Assembly (NCBI GenBank): GCA_001455915.2
Contig: LNDK02000103.1
Span: forward strand, 435,850-499,849
DNA: 64,000 bases
Direction: 5' to 3'
From: Samsoniella hepiali
Taxonomy: Eukaryota > Ascomycota > Sordariomycetes > Hypocreales > Cordycipitaceae
A model generated the notes under the pieces. It was not told where the DNA came from, did not search any database, and saw only the letters and a list, made by a program, of their open reading frames with translations. Positions 9,506-20,866 of this stretch are shown here, one piece after another; positions within the stretch are counted from its first letter, which is position 1; each line of letters begins with the position of its first letter. A program made the translations under genes and the position numbers.

Positions 9506-12500
9506 ATGGACAGCTCAACGCAGCGTTCCAACGGCACACGTGCCTCCCGCCTGCCAGTCCCTCGTGCTTCTGGCATTCCTCGACCGACCTTTTCGGCCGC
9601 TATTCCGAATTCTCCAGCAGCCTCTCCAGCTCGCCCAGCGGCGGCTGCACCCCCGGGCCCGGCCGGCACATACGAACTTCACAACCCCAAAGTGCGCAAG
9701 TCGCTTGGCGGCACGCCACTAAGACCGGCCGCTTCCCGAGAACAGCTCCGTACGGCAAGCATCAGCCGCCCGCCAGCCCAAAGACCGCCTGGCGGACGAA
9801 TTTCTTCGACATCGCAGAGACGAACGAGCCTCTTCTTTGACCGCGTTCCCAGCAGGACCTCTGCGGCTCTCGACCCCGATGGTGACGAGTTTACCAGCAG
9901 TCGACGGGTCAGCCGGGCTGGGTTGCTCCCAGAGGATGACGATGCCTCCCCTGTTGAAGAACAGGCACTTGATAGCCCTACAGAGGATACAAACTACCTT
10001 CGAACACCGAATACACAGTCCCGAAAGCCTCGGCCGTCGCTGAGTGAGCGCACCATGGAGACGCTGGCCAACGTACCTTCTTCGCCAGCATTGACTAGGA
10101 AGCCTTCGTCATTCTTCGACCAGAACCGACCCAGGTCACGCTCAGGCAGTGTCAGCTCTAGACCTGGTTCTAGCTACAACTCTGATGGCTCAGGACGCCC
10201 CCCATCGAGGTCCTCAAGCCGCCCGGGCTCCAGAGCCGACAATGACGGATATCCCGGGGCGTACAAATCTGCACTCTCCACCATTCATGGTACTCCTGAG
10301 AGAGCGGGAGATAAACGGCTAGCCAAGACGCCCAAGTCGCGCATCGGAATGAAGCCCTCTCTGACATCAGCCTCGAAATCATCAGTGGAGAGAAGCCCAA
10401 GCCCCGACAAGCAATTTACGCAGACACCGCTCAAGTCGCGACCTGCGCCGGCGAAATCACTCAAGTCCAAGGCATCCTCTAATGGCCTGTTCAAGAAGCC
10501 GGCTTTACCAGCGAGCAAAAATGCATCTACTTTGGAAGCGGCGGATCAGACTTCTTGGGGCGGTGCCATTGCTCCCCTGACACCCGCCAAAACTCGCTCT
10601 GTTGCCGCGGAAGACCGTCCAGGTCTCGCGCATAGAAAGTCGTCTGCTGCGCTCCGCGATCAAATTGCAAAGGCAAAGGCTGCCAGAAAAGTATCCGCAA
10701 AGTTGGACACGCCCTCTAGCTCGGACTTCGTTCCCATTTCAATGGGTGGCGGCATGGACTTTGGCATTGAAGAGCACCCCGATCCGTTTGGCCAGAGCAA
10801 GAATGAACCAGCTGGTGTCAAGGTGCTCCAACAGCGTATCGCTACCGGCCGAACCAGCGGCCGTCTGAACATTGCCGCATTGGGTCTCAAGGAGATGCCT
10901 GCCGAGGTTCTCAGCATGTACAACTTGGATTCCATGTCTGGTGGCGGTAGTTGGGCAGAGAGCGTTGATTTGACTCGCCTCGTTGCTGCTGATAATCAGT
11001 TTGAGACTCTGGACGACGTCCTGTTTCCTGATACGATACCTGATGAATTCGACATGGACAACGACGAAGATGCGCCACCCAACATTTTTGGTGGTTTAGA
11101 AACCATGGACTTTCATGGTAATAAACTCGCAGCTGTGCCTATCGGATTCCGCCGCCTAGGCCAACTTACATCGCTCAATCTGGTATGTCCCGCCACTTGA
11201 ATTTGCGATGTATTTTGCTAACAAAACTAGTCGAAAAATAATCTGGACAACAACTGCCTTCAAATACTTTCGCAGATGACTGCCCTTCGAGACCTTAAAC
11301 TCGCCAGCAATAACCTTTCCGGCCCACTGAATGCCGCCATCTCTCTGCTTGATGGACTCGAAGTCTTGGATCTGCATGATAATAAGCTGACATATCTCCC
11401 TGAAGACATGCAGAGGATGAGCCGCCTTCGGATCCTGGATCTGGGTGAAAACAGCTTTGAATCCATCTCGTTTGCGGCTGTTGCCGATCTGCCTCTAAGC
11501 CAGCTTGTCCTTCGTAAGAACAAGCTGACCGGCACACTAATTGAAGACCCCATCGACGCAATGCGCACACTACAGACACTGGACATCTCATGCAATCAGA
11601 TCAAGTATCTGATGCCATCTACTACGGTCATCAGCTTTCCTGCCCTGCATACGCTGACGGCGTCCATGAACAGGCTGCAAGAGCTGCCAGACATGTCGTC
11701 CTGGCCAAGTTTGCTTACTTTGGCTCTTGATGAAAACGGGATAGGAGCTATTCCCGAAAGCTTCATGAGTCTCATAAAGCTGCGCCAGGTTGACTTTTCT
11801 GGAAACGATATCCGCGTGGTGCCTCCAGAGCTTTCGAGAATGGATAGTCTCTCTATGATTCGACTCAGCGGCAATCCGCTTCGCGACAAGAAATTTGTTA
11901 CTGCCACGACCGATGAGCTCAAGGTCATTCTCGCCGGCAGATTGGAGCCTCCACCTCCTTATCAAGAACAGGGCGAGAATGTAGTTGGCATAATGGGGAA
12001 GCTGGCGGAAGCCGACAAGATGCGAGCGACCACCAGGCATTTTGCCGACAACGACAGCAGGTCTGACGCCGAAGACGATTTCACCACGCCCCCAACGTCG
12101 CGTCCCAATTCGCCGTCACGGTCTCGCTCGCAAACCATGGATAGTGTTCAGACACAGTTTCACATGCCTGTGCTTGAGGATTGGCAAGTCAGAGCCGGCG
12201 GAGTCCTCGACCGATCTCGTACGGGTAGCTCCGTGCTCGATGCCACCAAGTGTGCGGAAGCCAACGATAGGCAAACGGTTAGACAGTTGCTGCTTCATCA
12301 CAACATTTTTTCTACCTTGCCAGAGAGTTTGGCGGTATTTGCGAGAAGCCTCACGTCGCTCTCATTGGCCAACAACCAGCTTACTGGAGCCAATTATCTA
12401 CAGCAGCCTTTTGAGTTGCCTGCTCTAAAGGAGCTCAACTTGGCCGCGAATAGAATTTCGTCACTAGTGCCTCTTCTGGAGTTCCTTGACGCCCCTTTTC

Positions 12501-12865
12501 TTGAGACACTTGATATATCTACCAACCGCTTAACAGGCCTCCCACTAGGCCTTTTGGACAAGTTTCCACGTCTACGCGTTTTGCTTGCTAGCAACAATCA
12601 AATCTCGGAGCTTCGCCCCGGCTCAATCAGGGGCTTGAAAATTGTGGAAGTTGGCAGCAATGAGATTGGCCAGCTGGATCCCATGATTGGTCTTCTTGGC
12701 GGCGTCAACGGCCTGGAGCGTCTTGATGTGTCTGGCAACAGATTCAAGGTACCTAGATGGAATATTCTGGAGCAAGGAACACATGCGACACTGCATTGGC
12801 TACGTGGACGCGTTCCGGAACTAGAGATGGAGCGCTGGCGGGAGCAAAATGGAGACGACGATTAG
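9506..12865 (+). CDS. leucine-rich repeat protein with long disordered N-terminus
   Basis: Two exons, 9506-11182 and 11231-12865, with a 48-bp intron (GTATGT...ACTAG); 1103 residues. I chose the ATG at 9506 because the upstream in-frame codons are an A-rich Lys run in the leader. Residues 1 to about 450 are disordered, rich in Ser, Pro and Arg. From about residue 450 there are LRRs: the LNIAALGLKEMP start, LTSLNLSKNNL, LEVLDLHDNKLTYLP, LRILDLGENSF, LQTLDISCNQI, LRQVDFSGNDIRVVP. A charged linker around 12000-12170 separates a second LRR block that ends at LERLDVSGNRF. The pattern resembles LRRC40/SHOC2-type intracellular LRR proteins, which are scaffolds. Near the N-terminus RASGIPRP resembles the SxIP motif of EB1-binding microtubule plus-end proteins. 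The exact function is not recognisable. Confidence 0.88.
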
Positions 12866-13234
12866 AGCACTGCACGGAAGCTATGCTCAGTATATATGAA
12901 TGGGAGAAATGCAAGTAGTACTGATGGGCATGGCGCTACGCCAAAAATAGACTTGGCCATACATCGATAATTAATAAGAATGTATTTCTGTGACTTTGGG
13001 TCTGGAACCGCAAGCAAATTATGGGAAAGTATAAAGTTGGCAGGCGCCGCCTCGGAGAACACTTCTGCGCGGGCTTCTGACAAGACCTGACGCCTCATCG
13101 CAAAGACCAATTTGCCATCCATTCGCATAAAGAGGTCATGATTATACCAGCTTCAAATATTTGTTCCATCATCAATAAAATAGCAAACACTTGGCGCTAT
13201 CCAACTATTCGCAACTTCATCAAACAGAGGCACG
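12866..13234. other. intergenic region
   Basis: AT-rich 3' region and promoter. Nothing distinctive seen. Confidence 0.5.
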
Positions 13235-13789
13235 ATGTATACCAACAACACGTACGCTCCTAGCTGGGCGACGATGACACGGCCCGTGATCCATCACTCG
13301 AGCACAGAGTATCCGCCCGGTGGGATGCCGATATTATCACACGCCCCGTACGCGATGCGAGCCCAAGGCAGCGAGCCGACCCCCTTCCCCCTCGACACAC
13401 CGTCCGACAACCATCTCCACCGTAGTCCGAGCGAAGCCCTCGGCGCGTTTCGCATCCTGATCCCCGTCTCCGTCGCCGGCTGGGTGCTGTTCGGGGCCTC
13501 GGCGATTCTCTGCATCAACGGCAAGGGCCGGGCCGGGCGGTGGGTGCCGGAGTGGTACCTCGACTCGGCGGGGACACAACGGGACCGGGCCATGGTGGCG
13601 GCGTGGTGGCTCGCGGTGCTGCTGCTGTGGCCGGTGATTGTGCCGGTGGTGCTGATGGGCGCGCTGGTGCGGAGGGTGCGCAAGGCCGTGGGCAAGATGC
13701 AGAGGAAGAGGAGGGACCGGCTGCAGAGCGATGAGGAGGAGCAGGCGATGGAGGTGGAGGAGGAGGAGGACACGGAGACGACCAAATGA
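13235..13789 (+). CDS. two-TM membrane protein of unknown function
   Basis: Single exon, 184 residues. The N-terminal 70 residues are polar, His/Pro-rich and probably disordered. Two hydrophobic helices follow, ILIPVSVAGWVLFGASAILCI (shown without its last residue) and AAWWLAVLLLWPVIVPVVLM, separated by a loop of about 30 residues with WVPEWYLDSAGTQRDR. A basic stretch (RRVRKAVGKMQRKRRDR) follows TM2, and the protein ends in an acidic run of Glu and Asp. The positive charges after TM2 suggest a cytoplasmic C-terminus. No family is recognised. Codon use (C/G-ending) and the well-formed hydrophobic segments support a real gene. Confidence 0.65.
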   Translation: MYTNNTYAPSWATMTRPVIHHSSTEYPPGGMPILSHAPYAMRAQGSEPTPFPLDTPSDNHLHRSPSEALGAFRILIPVSVAGWVLFGASAILCINGKGRAGRWVPEWYLDSAGTQRDRAMVAAWWLAVLLLWPVIVPVVLMGALVRRVRKAVGKMQRKRRDRLQSDEEEQAMEVEEEEDTETTK

Positions 13790-15007
13790 GGCACCACTCC
13801 TTGACCGATGCTACGAGGGGATAGAGGTTGAGATTAATATGGCTGGTTTACAATGATGCCGGGATTTCGTTTATGGGATCTTGTTGCTCTAGACAAAGAA
13901 GAGTTGTTCTGCTTGGGTCTTATGTTCTGGGGTTGGTTGATGGGTCTCGGCGTTTGTGGGAGTTGCAATCGGCTTCTTTTGATGAACAGGCATCTATTTG
14001 TTGGTATATGGTTAAAAACGGTGTATGGATAATAGAATATTCTTGGCCACGAATATGGATGCTTTGTCGTAGCTTTCCCTCATTGTCACCACCGCGACGG
14101 CGCGGAATTCACGCCGGACATGTGAGCAAACACGGCAGGCTTCCGTCAAATGATGGGGCCTGTTGGCATTGGAACATCGATCAGTCTCCACATCCAGTCT
14201 GTGGCTGTCTTAATTAATTATCCACGGGAAGATGTAAGCGCTTGTAACGTTAGTCGGTGGATATGAACTTTGGTTCGAGTAGCCAAGGTCGTGTCACACT
14301 CTCCCGTCGCCGCCGTACTAATTTCACGTCAGCTGGCACCTTGAGTGACACCAGAACCGATAGGAAAATTACATGCAAGACTAAAAACACCGCGACGACG
14401 CTGAGCAGAAGTGTTACTGCCCCTGAGGAGCGGCGTTAGCCCGGAAAGGGATGACGGGTGATGGTAGTATCTACGATGAGAGCAACGATGATGGCTTGAC
14501 GAGAAAGCAGGATCGTACATTCCAGGTGCAGATTTGGATGACGTACGATATACAATATCGAAGAAGCTCGAATAGTGATGGAATGGCCAGTGCGTCTGCA
14601 AATAGTGGTGGGCGTGGTATTGAGCCGCGCCGTAGACACAGATCCCAACAGCGGCGCACGTGGGTTGGTAGTAAAGATGTTTGTCAGACCCCTCGGGAGT
14701 CCTGACAGATACCCGTGAATTTTCACAGGTCACACCGGCGGTTCCAGCCGCCAGGTTTCGCGGGATGGGCAAGGAAAAAAAGAGATCAAAGGCTGACTTT
14801 GCCTTGGTTGGTTCACAGCAAGTCACACAGGCGCGATGATCGGTGTGCATAAAATTGTGGCGTCAAGGCGGGCCAGAGGGCTATAAAACTTGCCAACGCA
14901 GGCTGCAGACGGAAACCTGGGGAAACCTGATTTCCCGCAAAATAGCGATCGATCGAAACGAAAAAATAGCCAACAGTGTGGCCATTCTTTTCCTGATTCA
15001 AAAAAAC
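13790..15007. other. intergenic region
   Basis: About 1.2 kb without a convincing gene on either strand. The ORFs at 14329-14850 (minus) and 13828-14217 (plus) lack codon bias, domain features or splice continuity. Confidence 0.5.
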
Positions 15008-16359
15008 ATGACGAATACACTGGCCGTGGGAAGCGCCGCGTGGACGAATGGCAGGGAGTACGACTTTGAGTACGCGGAGCGCATCGTGCAGTTTCTCAAA
15101 TACACGCGCGAGGACGCTCTGTGCGCGTACGCCTCGCGCCTGCGCAACGGCATCTCCTGTGTCGTCTGCAGCGGGTATGCCGTCGGCCGGCACAACATGG
15201 TGCGCCTGCTGCGCTTCGACGACGGCGTGCAGTGGGTGGCGAGGATGCGGATGCCGCCCATCTGGGGCGACGAGGAGCCGAGCGCGGGCGCCCTGAATGT
15301 GAGCATGAGCTCTGAGCTGGCGACCATGGCGTTTGTACGGTATGCTTTTTCTACACGTTCAAGGGGCAGGGGGAGTCTTCTTCGGCTAACGTTGGGCCAA
15401 AAAGGCAAAACACAGAAATCAAGGTGCCCGAGGTGTACGGCTTCGACCTCGACATTGACAACGAGGTGGGGTGCGTGTTTGTGCTCATGGAGTACATTCC
15501 GGGAAGCACGGCCGACGACCTCTCCCAGCGGTACTTTGGCAGCGTCGACCACCACATGAGCATGACCTTTATCCCGCCGCAGTTTCAGGACAAGTTTTGG
15601 CGGCAGCTGGCCGACGTCATGGCGCGGCTGGCGGCGGTGCGTCTGCCCAAGATTGGCTCCATCTACCGCGAGAGCACCAACCCGGGCGCCTTTGCGGCCG
15701 GTCCCATCGCCGAGACGCTGTCTGGGCCGTACGATACCGCCGCGGCCTTTTACCGCGATTTTCCTGCGCGCGTGGGCGGCAAGCCGGAGCTGATACAGGC
15801 GTTTGCGCGCGCGGCGGCGACGTTTCGCCCAGATGCGGATGCAGAAGCGGAGGAGGAGGAGGAGGAGGAGGAAAGCCGCCGCGGGGGGTTTGGGCTGGCG
15901 AATTACAACCTGAACCCGAATAACATACTCGTGGACGCCGAGTTTAGCATTCTCGCCATCATCGACTGGAGCGCCGTCGTGGCGCTGCCCGAGGCCGCGC
16001 TGCACCGGCTGCCGCAGCACATGGGCTTTGACGTCGCGATCCCCGGCGTGCAGTGCGTAGCGGACGTGGACGCGGCCCGGCGGGGATGGAACCGCGGGCG
16101 TCGCTTCGCCGAGACGGCGGAGAGGCAGGTCCGGGAGGCGGAAGGCGAAGGAGGGAGGAAGGGTGTCGAGCTGTTCCCGTTTACGGCGGCGGGCTTCTAC
16201 GCGCGGGAGGCGGTGGCGTTTCGCGCGCTGGTCGAGCTGTGGAAGAAGCAGGGGCATCGCGTTGACCGGTGGTCGAGGAGCGCGATATGGGCCGAGCGGC
16301 TGGTCTGGCTGGCCGAGCACAGCGACGAAGAGCTGGCGGCGTTTTACAAGGAGCATTGA
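15008..16359 (+). CDS. aminoglycoside-phosphotransferase-like protein with altered catalytic loop
   Basis: Two exons, 15008-15339 and 15405-16359, with a 65-bp intron; 428 residues. The splice gives ATMAFVRQNTEIKVPEVYGF, the N-lobe segment of the APH family (PF01636), and GCVFVLMEYIPGS is the hinge. The catalytic loop reads LANYNLNPNNILVD around residues 275-287: His and Asp of the usual H-G-D (or fungal N-Y-D) are Asn277 and Asn279, so the catalytic base is missing. The metal-binding Asp of IDW is kept at residue 298. A run of Glu from GAG/GAA repeats (about 15846-15872) is inserted before the loop. The family phosphorylates small molecules or proteins; this member may be a pseudokinase or use another residue. 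Very GC-rich, so antisense frames are long but are shadows. Confidence 0.85.
15846..15872. repeat. GAG/GAA trinucleotide run inside the APH-like gene
   Basis: It encodes a poly-Glu stretch in a loop just before the catalytic segment. Such triplet runs expand and contract without breaking the frame. Confidence 0.8.
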
Positions 16360-17293
16360 GGAGGGCTGGTGGATGTTGGTGATGGCCAAAAGACGGCTCT
16401 GTCGTTGGACAGCAATGGCAGCCATCTCAATGTTGCGGTTGCCACATCCTGGATAGCTTAAATATATATATATATATGATGATTCCCATTTTGCTGGATA
16501 TTGTTTTCATGCACGAAACGAGTCTGGATACTGCCAACGGCGCCTGTCAGAGCACTTAATTTAAAGATGCACTCGCCAACCCCCTCCATCTGCCTGGGCT
16601 GCCACCAGCTGCTGTTCGACCCCTGACGACCCCTGTCGTTGGCCCCGGCAACCCGATTCTAGCGCTCTTTCTTTTTCTTTTAGCGCATCGCTGGCTCTCC
16701 AGCCTCCTTGGACTGTCGTGCCCCTGTTTTTCCGCCTCGCCATTTTCCGCAAGCGTCCCCCCCTCTGGTCAGTCCGGCCGTTTCTGCCCAGCGCGCGCAC
16801 GCACCCAAGTTGACAGCTGGGCTGGGCTACACTGCTGCAACTTGTCACGCATCGTGCACAACGTCCCTCCTCCTGTCTCCCGCGAATATTCACGTACCAC
16901 TAGCCACCATCATCATCATACATTTCTACGTTGCCTTTTTTTCTTCACACCGCAAAACTCTCCATCGCCGACGAGAATAAAAATACAACCAATCATCAAT
17001 CATTGCACTCCTCTGTTTTTTTTTCCTTCTTCTCCTTCAATCCTCCCTTTCATCTGGCGCACCATACGGCTCGTCCCGTCTCGCTGTTTGTTTGGTTTCG
17101 GCCGCGCCGTGCTGGTTTTCGGACGCACGCAGCTGTCGCATTCTGAGACATTCAACCCGTCAGGCACTCCATCGACACTTCATCGACGCCTATTTGTTTT
17201 CTTTTTTTCCAACCAAAACACATCGCGCTACGAAACCGCGCATCTCCTCCGCCACCGCTGCACCTCGTCGCAATACCTTCACGTCACACAATC
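16360..17293. other. intergenic region with AT dinucleotide run and pyrimidine-rich leader
   Basis: (TA)n occurs at about 16460-16478. From about 16840 to 17280 the plus strand is strongly C/T-rich with several T runs, typical of the promoter and 5' leader of an expressed filamentous-fungal gene, here the coiled-coil gene starting at 17294. No gene seen. Confidence 0.6.
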
Positions 17294-18919
17294 ATGGCCT
17301 CCCGCGCGGCCTTGGAGCGCCAACACCCCCGTCATCCGAGCCCATCTGCGCCGACCACACCAATGGATGAAATACAAGAACCGCTATCGCAGGTGACTCT
17401 GCCATCCACAGAAGGACCTGGTTCGCCCATGGATCCCAACGCCTCCTTCAAGACCGAAGTCAACGACGACAGACCCTCCGCCATGGTCATTCCCTCGTCG
17501 CTCACCCCGCCGCCCTCGTCGCAGATTGGTGCCGCCTCGAATCGACGTACCATGGCCTTCTCCCAGTCCCAGCAGACGGCGCCCGTCTCCCCACCCGCTA
17601 CGATACTCAACACCCTGCGCGACCGTGACATCTCGTCGACCTACACCACGCCGTCCTCCGATCAGGTCCGCGACGCCTCTGCCGACCAGCTGCGCGCCAT
17701 GCTGCAAACATGCATTGCCGAAAACCAGAAGCTCAAGATGGAGACGGCCCACCACAAGCTCCAGTTTAGACTGCTGAGCCTGCAGGCCGACGAAGAGTCG
17801 AAGCGCGCCGCTGTTGAGCATGACATGGTCCGCCGCCAAGTCGATATTCTTAGCGTCGCGGATCCTTCCAGACACCCCAAGCGCGAGTTTGGCTCTCCCT
17901 CGGACACCATGATGACCAAATACTTTGAGGTCAAGACATCGTACGAAGCAGCCGTCAAGGAAATTCACACCCTGAACAGGCGTGTCCGGGTCGCCATACG
18001 GGTCATTCAGCAAAAGGAAGAGGAAACGGCCAACCTATCCGAAGAGCGTGAAATGCTCCTCAACCGCATTCGCGAAAACCGAGAGCACTTTCAGATGCTC
18101 TGCAGCCCTGGCGGCATCTTCCACGGCGCACTCACCCCGCGCCAGAGCTCCCACTCGCAGTCGCGCCAGGCCACGGGGACACACGGCGGCGAAAACGATC
18201 AAGGTTTGGAAATGATTCTCCAGGCTATCAGCCAAGACGGTCATAACAACAGTGCTCCTTCGACGCCCGCCCAGGTACCGCGCTCCAATCCTCACCAGAG
18301 CCGCAGGCACAGCCGCAACGCCCAGTCCATGTCGTCTCTTCCCACCACGCCCATCAATCGCCCCCGCGGCGAGCACTCTGTTCTGCTTCCTTCCGCCAAC
18401 CTGGTGCCACAGACGGAACCCCGCACCATGTACACGCAACAATACTTTGAGCCCGTCACACCAGACCGACGCCATCGTCGCAAGAGCCGCGAGAGCACTA
18501 TTTCTGCAGACGAAAGCGAAGAGGCTGCCGCCCGAAGAGCACCTGGTACTCTGCGCACCGACGTGTCCACACACAGCAGGCGAAGCGACAACGCCAACGA
18601 ACCCCCAGTATACGACAGCCAGGCCAGCCAGGCCGCCACCGATCTCCTCCGCCGTCACCCCGGCCAGAGCTTCGACGTCGCCAGCTCCGGCGACTCGCGC
18701 GACGGCAGCCCGATCCGACTGCCTGCGAAACCGGTCGCCGCCAAGGCGCGTTCCCGGCTGCCAGACTCCAGCCGGTCCGAAAAGAGACGACTGTCTGGAT
18801 CAGATGCCGAGACAGCGGCCAAGTCGCGGCGGGAGCATCAAGGCAGTCCGGCGAAAAAAGCCCGGACTGGCGTGGATGCCAACGGGCGCCGCGTGGGCCT
18901 CGGGATTCAGTACCCGTAA
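17294..18919 (+). CDS. coiled-coil protein with disordered ends, probably nuclear
   Basis: Single exon, 541 residues, start in CAATCATGG. The first 125 residues are disordered (Ser/Pro/Thr). Residues about 130-190 (DQLRAMLQTCIAENQKLKME..., then SLQADEESKRAAVEHDMVRRQ) and about 215-275 (YEAAVKEIHTLNRRVRVAIR, then NLSEEREMLLNRIRENREHF) are predicted coiled coils. The C-terminal half is disordered and basic, with likely nuclear signals (KRRLSGSD, SPAKKAR) and several proline-directed phosphorylation sites (SPIR, SPAK, TPIN). I do not recognise the family. The arrangement suits a structural or chromatin-associated protein under CDK/MAPK control, but that is inference. Confidence 0.75.
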   Translation: MASRAALERQHPRHPSPSAPTTPMDEIQEPLSQVTLPSTEGPGSPMDPNASFKTEVNDDRPSAMVIPSSLTPPPSSQIGAASNRRTMAFSQSQQTAPVSPPATILNTLRDRDISSTYTTPSSDQVRDASADQLRAMLQTCIAENQKLKMETAHHKLQFRLLSLQADEESKRAAVEHDMVRRQVDILSVADPSRHPKREFGSPSDTMMTKYFEVKTSYEAAVKEIHTLNRRVRVAIRVIQQKEEETANLSEEREMLLNRIRENREHFQMLCSPGGIFHGALTPRQSSHSQSRQATGTHGGENDQGLEMILQAISQDGHNNSAPSTPAQVPRSNPHQSRRHSRNAQSMSSLPTTPINRPRGEHSVLLPSANLVPQTEPRTMYTQQYFEPVTPDRRHRRKSRESTISADESEEAAARRAPGTLRTDVSTHSRRSDNANEPPVYDSQASQAATDLLRRHPGQSFDVASSGDSRDGSPIRLPAKPVAAKARSRLPDSSRSEKRRLSGSDAETAAKSRREHQGSPAKKARTGVDANGRRVGLGIQYP

Positions 18920-19609
18920 AGGTGTATAGCGGGAGGAGGATTTAACGACATGTGTTACGAATTTGATGCCATGAAAAGGAGTATTTAGTGCCTGTGCAGC
19001 ATTTTTCTTGGGGGCCTTTGTTTTTATTTATTTTGGGAAACGTCGGAACCAGGCTGCGGATAGGGGGGAGTTTAACTTGGCTTTTGAGATTTGATCATCT
19101 ATGTAACTAGCCCACAAATCGGGGTCCCAGATGGATATACAGATATCAAAATATGACATGATTGAAAAAGTTCCGTCACTTCCGTCACCTTGACCTCGCA
19201 TACCCAATCCGCTATTGCCGTGGTCCTTGCCGTGCAAGTCGGATGGCGAACGAGTGGACTCCCCCAACTGCCGCCGCCACTACCCGAACATTCCCACTTC
19301 CGATGTTGGAGCTACCCCAGATTCTGGGTCCTCGCCGACCTTTTCCATGTCCGCTTCAACATTTATCCAGGTCTGCCTCCCTGCCTCTTTTTGCCTCATT
19401 TCATTCTCACGCCGTTTTTTTTTTTTTCTCAATTTCAATTACTTGCTCTCCTCCAGTGTCCAACCCACACAACTCTCTCTCAATTGAGCCTTCACCAAGA
19501 GTCGCCTGGGGAACCCCCGATTCCCATCACCCGGTCTCCATCGGCATAGAGACAGCTCCTTCTATATCCTGCAATTAACCACGGAAACAATAGCATTCGC
19601 TTCGCAATA
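18920..19609. other. intergenic region with pyrimidine-rich leader
   Basis: 3' region of the coiled-coil gene, then promoter of the thiolase gene with a T run at about 19417-19428 and C/T-rich text to 19480. No gene seen. Confidence 0.5.
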
Positions 19610-20866
19610 ATGAGCCTCAAAGCCACCGCGGAGCTGCTCGCCCGCTCCGCGTCCGACGTCGTCATCGTCTCCGCCCTGCGCACGCCCGTCTGCCGCGCCT
19701 ACAAGGGCCGTCTCAAGGACGCCTACCCGGAGGAGCTGCTCGCCTCGGTGCTCGCGGCGACGCGCGCCGCGCTGCCGGACCTCCCGCCCGCCGCGGTCGA
19801 GGACGTGGCCGTCGGCGTCGTCCTCTCCGAGCTCGGCGGGTCCAAGGCCGCGCGCATGGCCCTCAACCACGCCGGCTACCCCAACAGCACGACGCTGCAC
19901 ACGGTGAACCGCGCGTGCGCGTCCTCGCTCCAGGCCGTCGCCGGCATCGCGGCGCAGATCCGCACGGGGGCCATCTCGGTCGGTATCGCGGCGGGCATGG
20001 AGAGCATGACGAGGAATTACGGCAGTCGCGCCGTGCCGCAGGATGTCTGGCCTGCGCTGCGCGACTCTCCCGATAAGAATGTCCGTGATTGCGTCATGCC
20101 CATGGGCCTGACGTCGGAAAATGTCGCCACGCGGTACAATGTCTCCCGCGCAGACCAGGACGCCTTTGCCGTCGAGAGCCACCGCCGCGCCGCGGCCGCG
20201 CGTGCGTCGGGCGCCTTTGACGCCGAGATTGCGCCGGTCCACACCCGCTTCCAGGAAGTCGACAAGCAGGGGAACAAGGTCGGCGAGGAGCAGCCCATCA
20301 CCGTCACCGAAGACGACGGCATCCGCGCGTCCGTGTCGCTCGAGGCGCTCGCCAAGCTCAAGCCCGCCTTTACCGCCGACGGCGCCTCGACGGCCGGCAA
20401 CTCGAGCCAGGTCTCCGACGGCGCGGCCGCGACCCTGCTCATGCGCCGCAGCACCGCGACCGAGCTCGGCCTCTCAGCTTCCATCATGGGCCGCTACGTC
20501 GCGGGCGTGACGGTGGGCTGCGCGCCCGACGAGATGGGCGTCGGCCCCGCGCTCGCCGTGCCCGCGCTGCTGGCCCGCGTCGGGCTCGCGGCGGGCGACG
20601 TCCACCGGTGGGAGGTCAACGAGGCGTTTGCGAGCCAGGCGCTGCACTGCGTGCGCGCGCTCGGCCTCGAGGGCGCGTGGCGCGACGGGCGCGTCAACCC
20701 GGACGGCGGCGCGATTGCGCTCGGCCACCCGCTGGGCGCGACGGGCGCGCGCATGGTGGCGACGCTGATGCACGGCCTCCGGAGGGAAGGGAAGGGTGAT
20801 GTGGGCGTGGCGACGCTGTGCATCGGCACGGGCATGGGCCATGCGGCGCTGTTTGTGGCGGAGTGA
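19610..20866 (+). CDS. 3-ketoacyl-CoA thiolase, POT1 (peroxisomal) type
   Basis: Single exon, 418 residues. It cleaves 3-ketoacyl-CoA to acetyl-CoA and a shortened acyl-CoA, the last step of beta-oxidation. All catalytic residues are present: Cys103 in VNRACASSLQAV, His373 in GGAIALGHPLGATGAR, Cys404 in CIGTGMGHA; NEAF is also kept. CIGTGMG and the C-terminus resemble yeast Pot1 more than cytosolic acetoacetyl-CoA thiolases. Two oddities: the nucleophile motif reads CASS where most thiolases have CSSG, and I see neither a PTS2 nonapeptide in the short N-terminus nor a C-terminal PTS1 (it ends FVAE). The location is therefore unclear and it may be a diverged paralogue. Extremely C/G-biased third positions. 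Confidence 0.93.
   Translation: MSLKATAELLARSASDVVIVSALRTPVCRAYKGRLKDAYPEELLASVLAATRAALPDLPPAAVEDVAVGVVLSELGGSKAARMALNHAGYPNSTTLHTVNRACASSLQAVAGIAAQIRTGAISVGIAAGMESMTRNYGSRAVPQDVWPALRDSPDKNVRDCVMPMGLTSENVATRYNVSRADQDAFAVESHRRAAAARASGAFDAEIAPVHTRFQEVDKQGNKVGEEQPITVTEDDGIRASVSLEALAKLKPAFTADGASTAGNSSQVSDGAAATLLMRRSTATELGLSASIMGRYVAGVTVGCAPDEMGVGPALAVPALLARVGLAAGDVHRWEVNEAFASQALHCVRALGLEGAWRDGRVNPDGGAIALGHPLGATGARMVATLMHGLRREGKGDVGVATLCIGTGMGHAALFVAE

Noticed and set aside
14998..16425. 475-codon minus-strand ORF across the APH-like gene
   Set aside because: Shadow caused by strong C/G third-position bias; the plus strand gives a spliced, recognisable protein.
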